Origin: Rickettsia akari str. Hartford
GTDB lineage: Bacteria; Pseudomonadota; Alphaproteobacteria; Rickettsiales; Rickettsiaceae
Length of the DNA: 64,000 nucleotides
Assembly: GCF_000018205.1 (NCBI RefSeq)
Contig: NC_009881.1
Location: 434,001-498,000, forward strand
Direction of reading: 5' to 3'
Part shown: positions 59,253 through 64,000 of the stretch, piece after piece
Layout of the letters: every line of letters starts with the position of its first letter
Numbering within the stretch: the stretch's first letter is position 1
Notes under the pieces: generated by a model
The model's input: the letters and a program-made list of their open reading frames with translations, nothing else
Told to the model about the DNA's origin: nothing
Database searches by the model: none
Translations under genes and position numbers: made by a program

Positions 59253-59280
59253 CCTTACGAGGAGTAGTAAAACCCACTGT

Positions 59281-59371
59281 GTCACCTAGTTCGCTTACCA
59301 CGTGGATCCATAAAAACAATAAAAATACTAATAATTTTAGTATTTTTAACTAGCTCCCGTGGTCAAGCCCA
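59281..59371. repeat. type C palindrome
   Basis: GTCACCTAGTTCGCTTACCA at the left and CCCGTGGTCAAGCCC at the right, centre AATACTAATAATTTTAGTATT. It is preceded by GTAAAACCCACT, as in the copy at 6696. Confidence 0.7.
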
Positions 59372-59402
59372 TAGTACTGGACATTTTTTTCAATAGCTCT
59401 AT

Positions 59403-59523
59403 GTCATCCTAGCTAAAAGCGTGGATCCAGACTAAAAAATCTTTAATTTTCAAGATTTTTTATTACATAGGTTTTTTTAGAAGCTGTACTTTACTGGATT
59501 CCCTGCCTACGCGGGAATGACAT
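59403..59523. repeat. type B palindrome
   Basis: GTCATCCTAGCTAAAAGC at the left and GGATTCCCTGCCTACGCGGG, then AATGACAT, at the right, with an internal hairpin around ATCTTTAATTTTCAAGATT. Third repeat in a row in this gene-free kilobase. Confidence 0.7.
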
Positions 59524-59709
59524 AGAAAAAACTGTTTCGGTACTATAAGGTCAAGCCACGTGATGACAGAGGTACAATCGCTCTACGTAGCAACTTGATA
59601 CAATCATAACTTTTCACAGAAGCACTAATAACATCGAGGTATAGGCTATCTCAGGCAATTCTTTTATATAATACTATTTATTGGTTATTGACATAATATT
59701 AAAATGGTG

Positions 59710-59895
59710 CTAGACCTTAAGGATTAAGATGCTATCTGTAAATAAGTTTAATTGGTAGTTAAAGAGCTTTTTTAGCAAAAATTGATAAGATTTTTGAAGA
59801 AATATTATTCGTATTGCAAATAAATCTTGCTGTTTGCAGGAACAAATAATTTAATTATCCTTGCAATGTATTTACAGATAGCCTCTAAGGTAGAG
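59710..59895. repeat. candidate small inverted-repeat element (MITE-like)
   Basis: GCTATCTGTAAATA (59731-59744) and TATTTACAGATAGC (59869-59882) are perfect 14-bp inverted copies. Outer partly matching arms CTAGACCTTA and CTAAGGTAGAG extend the unit to about 185 bp. The interior has no long reading frame. The rest of 59524-60103 contains nothing else I can name. Confidence 0.45.
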
Positions 59896-60103
59896 CTTTC
59901 TTGACTATTTAGCTTCTAGTCAAAGAAAGATGAGTTTTTTATCTTTACTTTATGTTTCTACAGTTAAAAATATTTATGATATCTTTAAAGCTTAATAGTT
60001 TAATACAAAATTGGCGTTGGCGTAGATAGTTTTTTGCGTTTATATTGTTTGATGCAAATTTAGATTTTGATTATTAAATTATAACTTATGACAGGATATT
60101 AAA

Positions 60104-61021
60104 ATGTTTATCTCTAGTATTTTTCAAAAATTTTTTTCTTTTCTTTGTGTTTTATTTATCACAGCTGCAATTTATGCGGATCAAAAAAAAGTAGCAATTA
60201 TTGTTCCACTTGAACATGCTGCAATGACCGAGATTATATTAGGAATTAAAGAGTCGCTAAAAGATATAGATGCAGAAATTATAGTTAAAAATGCTCATGC
60301 TGATTCTAATATTTTATTTGCTATTATAAAGCAAATAAGAGATCAGGATATTGATGTAATAATTCCAATAGGCACGACAGCCAGCCAAACTGTGATTTCT
60401 CATATAACAAATAAACCAATTGTTTGTGCTGCTGCTATGATTAATAGTAAAAACCTACCTTTAGTTACCGGTGTTAACGACGAGATAAAAATCACCGACA
60501 CCCTTATTAAATTACCTTTTTTACAGAATATCACTTTAATTTATAGCAGTAGCGAGAAAGTTATACCTGAAGTAGAAATGTTAAAATTATATGCTGGAAA
60601 AAACAATATTTCTCTGCACACGGTAATGATACAAAATTTAAATGATATGCCGGTCGCTGTAAAAAATGCTCCTGAAAATACGCAGAGTTTTATAATTCTA
60701 AAAGATCACTTAATAGTCAGCGGAATGAATATTATAAAGCAAGAAGCATTTAAACGCCGCATTCCTATCATTGCTTCCGATGAAGGGTCGGTAATTAGCG
60801 GGGCAACTATTGCGGTAGGAGTACAAGAGAAGCAAATAGGGGTAGAAGCAGGTTTAATGGCAAAAAAAATCTTACAAGGAATAGAGCCGCAAGATATTCC
60901 ATTTGTGGATATGCAAGACTTAACTTTATTTATTAACCTTAAATCATTTGTTAAACAAGATATTCTGACTAAGGAAAATTTATCCGTACTTCCTTTGACT
61001 AAAAAAGAACTTACAGAGTAG
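60104..61021 (+). CDS. ABC transporter substrate-binding protein (TrpX type)
   Basis: 305 aa. A signal peptide, about residues 1-25 (FSFLCVLFITAAIYA), is followed by a two-lobed periplasmic binding fold: KKVAIIVPLEHAAMTEIILG, VIIPIGTTASQTVISHITNK and PIIASDEGSVISGATIAVGV. This matches the ABC_sub_bind family used for aromatic amino acids or related nutrients. The ligand is inferred, not shown. The permease follows 4 bp later and the ATPase after a repeat. Confidence 0.88.
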   Translation: MFISSIFQKFFSFLCVLFITAAIYADQKKVAIIVPLEHAAMTEIILGIKESLKDIDAEIIVKNAHADSNILFAIIKQIRDQDIDVIIPIGTTASQTVISHITNKPIVCAAAMINSKNLPLVTGVNDEIKITDTLIKLPFLQNITLIYSSSEKVIPEVEMLKLYAGKNNISLHTVMIQNLNDMPVAVKNAPENTQSFIILKDHLIVSGMNIIKQEAFKRRIPIIASDEGSVISGATIAVGVQEKQIGVEAGLMAKKILQGIEPQDIPFVDMQDLTLFINLKSFVKQDILTKENLSVLPLTKKELTE

Positions 61022-61025
61022 TAAC

Positions 61026-61859
61026 ATGAACATTTTAGTTACTGCTCTTGAGCAATCCTTAATAATGCTGCCGCTTATTTTAGGAATGTATATAAGTTAT
61101 CGTATTCTAACACTTACCGATCTTACCGTAGACGGTACTTATGTACTAGGAGCTGCTGTATTTGCCCGCACTATTTCATTGGGGTTATTTCCTGCATTAA
61201 TATTTGCCGTAATATCAGGAGGAATTATCGGCAGCATAGTGAGTTTTATGCAGAAAAATAACCGCATTAACGGGCTGATATCTGGAATACTTGCAAATTT
61301 TATGCTTTATTCCATGAACTTACAAATTATGCAGCGTCCTAATATATCGGTTCTCGGTATGCCAACTCTGTTATCTATATTAGATCTTGATAATTGGTTA
61401 ATACCTTTAATAACAATTAATTGTCTTATTATATCTGCTGTTATAATTTTATTGAAAGGTAAGCTTGGTTTATTTCTTCGTGCTTTTGGTTTTAATAAAG
61501 ATTTATTGATTAACTTAGGAAAACCTGCCGAGCTTTATCGCATGCTTGGGCTTAGTATAAGCAACTGCCTAGCTGCTTTAACTGGCACTTTATCGGCACA
61601 AATAAACGGTTTTGCCGATATTAATATGGGTTTTGGGGTGGCGCTAGTTGGTATCGGTGCAATTGTTATAGGGCGGCATATTTTAATCAATGCTAATAAT
61701 TTCAATGCATTTAAAGAGATATTTTCTTGTTTTGTAGGTATATTATTTTACTTTATTGCTCTGAGCCTTTTACTCCAAATTGGCATCGATCCTATAAACC
61801 TTAAGCTTATTTTAGGGATAGTATTGTTTATTTCGCTCAGTACTGTGAGTAAGCAGTAA
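61026..61859 (+). CDS. ABC transporter permease (TrpY type, branched-chain-like fold)
   Basis: 277 aa with eight or nine hydrophobic helices. It starts NILVTALEQSLIMLPLILGM and has YRILTLTDLTVDGTYVLGAA, the typical segment of this permease family, and a GFGVALVGIGAIVIGRHIL segment near the C-terminus. With the preceding binding protein and following ATPase it makes a complete importer, probably for an aromatic amino acid in a tryptophan-auxotrophic bacterium. Confidence 0.88.
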   Translation: MNILVTALEQSLIMLPLILGMYISYRILTLTDLTVDGTYVLGAAVFARTISLGLFPALIFAVISGGIIGSIVSFMQKNNRINGLISGILANFMLYSMNLQIMQRPNISVLGMPTLLSILDLDNWLIPLITINCLIISAVIILLKGKLGLFLRAFGFNKDLLINLGKPAELYRMLGLSISNCLAALTGTLSAQINGFADINMGFGVALVGIGAIVIGRHILINANNFNAFKEIFSCFVGILFYFIALSLLLQIGIDPINLKLILGIVLFISLSTVSKQ

Positions 61860-61917
61860 TTGTGTGGATACTAGAGTCATTGTTGTGTACGACTCCATGT
61901 GTTGTTGCATTATTGAT

Positions 61918-61946
61918 GTCATTCCAGCGTAGGCGGGAATGACATC
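61918..61946. repeat. minimal type B palindrome inside the ABC operon
   Basis: GTCATTCCAGCGTAGGCGGG then AATGACATC, arms fused with no centre, preceded by GTTGTTGCATTATTGAT (the linker in inverse orientation). It sits in the 116-bp gap between permease and ATPase genes, which are normally a few bases apart. Confidence 0.65.
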
Positions 61947-61975
61947 AATATAAAAACGCTTTAAAAGACAAAATT

Positions 61976-62719
61976 ATGAAACCTTATTTATATGCAGAAA
62001 ATATAGAGTTCAAAGTGAGAGAAAGAACCGAGTCTATAATTGCTGAAACTACTTTAAATATTGCTAAAGAAGAGTTTATCGTAATATTAGGTCATAACGG
62101 GAGCGGCAAGTCTACTTTAGCTAAAATACTTGCCGGTTATTTGAAGCCTACTAGTGGGAAAGTATTTTTAGATCAAATCAGAATTGATAAAATACCTAAA
62201 GCTCAGAAAGCTCGTACGCTGGTTACACTAACACAAAAAGCTGAGGAGAGGCTATTTACCGAGCTAACGCTTGAGGAAAATATTATCATATGGGAAAGTA
62301 GATTCCCTAGTAATGAACGGTTAAGTTTTAGCGAGGTGCTAGAACTGACCGGTGCACCTCAGCGTTTTTTACCATTACTTTCACAGCCGCTTGGTAAATT
62401 TTCGGGCGGAGAAAAGCAGATTATATTGCTGGCATTTAGCATAGTTCATCCGCCTAAAATATTATTTCTAGACGAGCATACAGCAAATTTAGATCCGAAA
62501 GCTTCTTTGGAAGTGATGAAAAAAACAGCAGAGATTATAGAACAACATAAGATAACTTCCGTGATGATCACGCATAATTTGGAAGATGCCGTAAATTACG
62601 GCAAAAGGCTTATAGTACTTGATAGTGGTAAGGTAGTACTAGACTACCTAAAACCACCGGGTTTTTCTTTAAAAGAACTTAGAGAGATTTTACAATTCAA
62701 TATTAATATCGACGGCTAA
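61976..62719 (+). CDS. ABC transporter ATP-binding protein (TrpZ type)
   Basis: 247 aa. Walker A GHNGSGKST at residues 39-47, Q-loop in VTLTQKAEE, signature LGKFSGGEKQI, Walker B ILFLDEHTANLD, and the switch His in MITHNLEDA. All are intact. It energises the importer of the two genes upstream. It ends just before a decayed IS982 transposase gene in the opposite orientation. Confidence 0.92.
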   Translation: MKPYLYAENIEFKVRERTESIIAETTLNIAKEEFIVILGHNGSGKSTLAKILAGYLKPTSGKVFLDQIRIDKIPKAQKARTLVTLTQKAEERLFTELTLEENIIIWESRFPSNERLSFSEVLELTGAPQRFLPLLSQPLGKFSGGEKQIILLAFSIVHPPKILFLDEHTANLDPKASLEVMKKTAEIIEQHKITSVMITHNLEDAVNYGKRLIVLDSGKVVLDYLKPPGFSLKELREILQFNINIDG

Positions 62720-62720
62720 A

Positions 62721-63345
62721 TTAGTGCCAAATTACATTTGAGACCTTTTTGATAACCATTGCTTCAAATGCAATTATGTCATCAACATTACCGTTGATAA
62801 TTTTAACAGCAATAATTTCTCCCTTATCATTGATGATCATATGAAGCTTGAATCTAACAAACCAATCGACAGAACTACGTCCCATTTTTGCAATATTTAT
62901 TAAAATATCTGGTATCATGACTGATAACTTTAACTTTATCATTAGAATAAAGTGATTCAGATTCACTGTATATGGTTGCGCCGTCATCCATATAGCGAAT
63001 AGAATAAGATGGGAGACCATATAATACATTCCCGTTCTTTTTCACTTAAGTAATGTAATATCACAATCAATGGCAGAAATAATGAAGGAATAAGCTGAAC
63101 AAATCTCTCATAACAATGTGGATTCGTGAACAAATTACCATTAATAACAAAGTTTTTATAATAAGCTTTTAAATATTTATATGCACTAAAATGGTAAAAA
63201 TTATTATTTAGAGTTATTCACTTAAGGAAAGCTTACCTTCTCTAAATCTTTGCTTATTACTTTTCAGCAATTGATGTTTTACCAATTTCGCATAAATTTT
63301 ACAAAATTCATCGACCATATAGAATATTGTAGTATATTTACACAT
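62721..63345 (-). mobile_element. IS982-family transposase, degraded
   Basis: From ATG 63345: MCKYTTIFYMVDEFCKIYAK and LKSNKQRFREGKLSLSE, then stops and frameshifts; SAYKYFKAYYKNFVIN and YERFVQLIPSLF follow. Near the end comes RSSVDWFVRFKLHMIINDKG and AVKIINGNVDD, the DDE-fold SGWFYGFKLHL.. segment of IS982 transposases. No intact terminal inverted repeats were found. Confidence 0.8.
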
Positions 63346-63479
63346 GTTATTAAACCTTTATTTTACTCCTTCAGTGTCCTATTATTTATATAAGGTTTAA
63401 TAAGTCTTGCAACCTTCCTGCCTCTCTATTCCTTATCCATAATCGGGGTTATATTAGAGTAAGTCAATGTTTGGTTTGC

Positions 63480-63645
63480 CTACATTGCTGTAGTTAAGAT
63501 TTGTTTAATTTTTTCTGTATGTGCATAATCTAAAGGAGTTTTTCCTTGATCATCTGTAATATTAAAATTTGTACCTTGGGTAATTAAAAGCTTAATAGCC
63601 TTTACATTTCCTGTACGTACTTCATTGTGTAAAGAGGTGCTTCTA
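63480..63645 (-). pseudogene. ankyrin-repeat protein, 3' remnant
   Basis: STSLHNEVRTGNVKAIKLLI, TQGTNFNITDDQGKTPLDYA, then HTEKIKQILTTAM and TAG at 63480. Two consecutive ankyrin repeats are recognisable (LHNEVRTGN..IKLLI..G, D.QGKTPLDYA). No start codon or upstream repeats are found, because a type C half-palindrome follows at 63671. It is a truncated fragment. Confidence 0.7.
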
Positions 63646-63670
63646 TCTTTGAGGTAGCGTTAGTTATCTC

Positions 63671-63732
63671 TTGGATCCCGTGGTCAAGCAACGGGATGAC
63701 ACCGAATGGATTTCCTGGTCCACACAACAATA
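63671..63732. repeat. type C half-palindrome with linker
   Basis: GGATCCCGTGGTCAAGCAAC then GGGATGAC is the right arm of type C without its left partner; GGTCCACACAACAATACTTC is the linker variant. Confidence 0.65.
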
Positions 63733-63778
63733 CTTCTCCACGAAAGTGAAAATGAAATTGATTGCTGTTGCTTTAAAA

Positions 63779-64000
63779 CTAAGATTTTTTTGGATAAAAC
63801 CACACCAGGAGTAAACAGATTAGGAGACCGATATTTAAGAGTAGATTATACTCCGTCATAGAAATACCGCAGATTGTGATTGCGGGTTTCGTGCATGAAG
63901 TGATTGGCTGAGAGTAGAGCATTTGCTTGATGTGTTGTATAGACAAGCCTTTCGGGATACGGATCATCGATGAGCAAAGAGCACTCGGTTGTACTATCCC
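63779..64000 (-). CDS. dsbB: disulfide bond formation protein B, C-terminal part (runs off the window)
   Basis: The frame is open to the right edge. The visible 73 residues include IQHIKQMLYSQPITSCTKPA, ITICGISMTEYNLLLNIGLL and a final membrane helix, ending FYPKKS. The Cys before KPA and the SMTEYN segment match the second periplasmic Cys region of DsbB (..VSC..P.W.. G.SMAEWN). The protein reoxidises DsbA in the periplasm. Its start lies outside the window. Confidence 0.75.
   Translation of the reverse strand, partial: GIVQPSALCSSMIRIPKGLSIQHIKQMLYSQPITSCTKPAITICGISMTEYNLLLNIGLLICLLLVWFYPKKS

Noticed and set aside
59072..59523. CRISPR array suggested by closely spaced repeats
   Set aside because: The units are palindromes of three unrelated families with unequal lengths and no uniform spacers. 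No cas genes are present.
62721..63345. Intact insertion sequence at the right end
   Set aside because: The transposase frame is broken in several places and I could not find matching terminal inverted repeats.

Overview
The window is AT-rich chromosomal DNA of an obligate intracellular alphaproteobacterium, almost certainly a Rickettsia of the spotted-fever or transitional group. Four things point there: the gene set (hslVU, lpxB, cyaY, gltX, topA, ctaB, nuoA-E, fabI, lnt, a tryptophan-type ABC importer), a UDP-linked O-antigen sugar locus, many pseudogenes at different stages of decay, and dozens of dispersed palindromic repeats, some of them inside reading frames. I cannot name the species from the sequence alone.

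Layout. 0-6 kb: two adjacent palindromes, then hslV-hslU, lpxB, a small coiled-coil membrane protein, mltG and cyaY. A broken DUF2608 phosphatase-like gene overlaps the cyaY stop. 6.6-7.9 kb: repeat debris, an unidentified remnant and a hydrophobic small protein. 7.9-14.8 kb, minus strand: gltX, topA, a dprA pseudogene abutting topA, a 2-Cys peroxiredoxin and a stomatin-like SPFH protein. 15.5-18.1 kb: an EptA-like phosphoethanolamine transferase, ruvX and a truncated HigA-like antitoxin. 18.3-29.9 kb: the surface polysaccharide region, with an RmlD-like reductase, a CapE/WbjB-type dehydratase, a 2-epimerase carrying a palindromic element, a CDP-glycerol-transferase-like protein, a broken methyltransferase, a double GT2 glycosyltransferase, a broken RND adaptor, DUF2608, an alpha/beta hydrolase and a GT4 glycosyltransferase.

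29.9-36.2 kb: a decayed ABC exporter with an odd insert, rpsD (GTG start), ctaB, a spore-photoproduct-lyase-like pseudogene and a frameshifted DUF4385 gene. 36.4-42.7 kb: two AsmA-family genes (one frameshifted) around rimM. 42.7-45.0 kb: xseB, then DUF4239, mpg and YciI remnants. 45.0-48.9 kb, minus strand: nuoA-B-C-D-E and yidD, with a GIY-YIG remnant inside a palindrome between nuoC and nuoD. 49-50.7 kb: a WaaL-like O-antigen ligase containing an in-frame palindrome, and a DUF2155 protein. 50.9-53.5 kb: a phage terminase pseudogene, tRNA-Cys and a XerD-type recombinase. 53.5-55.9 kb: two paralogous proteins of unknown function. 56-58.4 kb: fabI and lnt. 58.5-60.1 kb: a regulator remnant and a repeat-rich gap. 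60.1-62.7 kb: an ABC importer. 62.7-64 kb: IS982 and ankyrin remnants and the 3' end of dsbB.

How it fits together: lpxB, lnt, the EptA-like enzyme, the UDP-sugar genes, the glycosyltransferases, the O-antigen ligase and the AsmA proteins all serve the outer membrane and LPS. The most unusual structure is a modular network of at least three palindrome families (called A, B and C here). They share a common short linker, nest in one another, carry a GIY-YIG remnant in one case, and have entered coding frames without breaking them. I found no CRISPR array, rRNA or intact mobile element.
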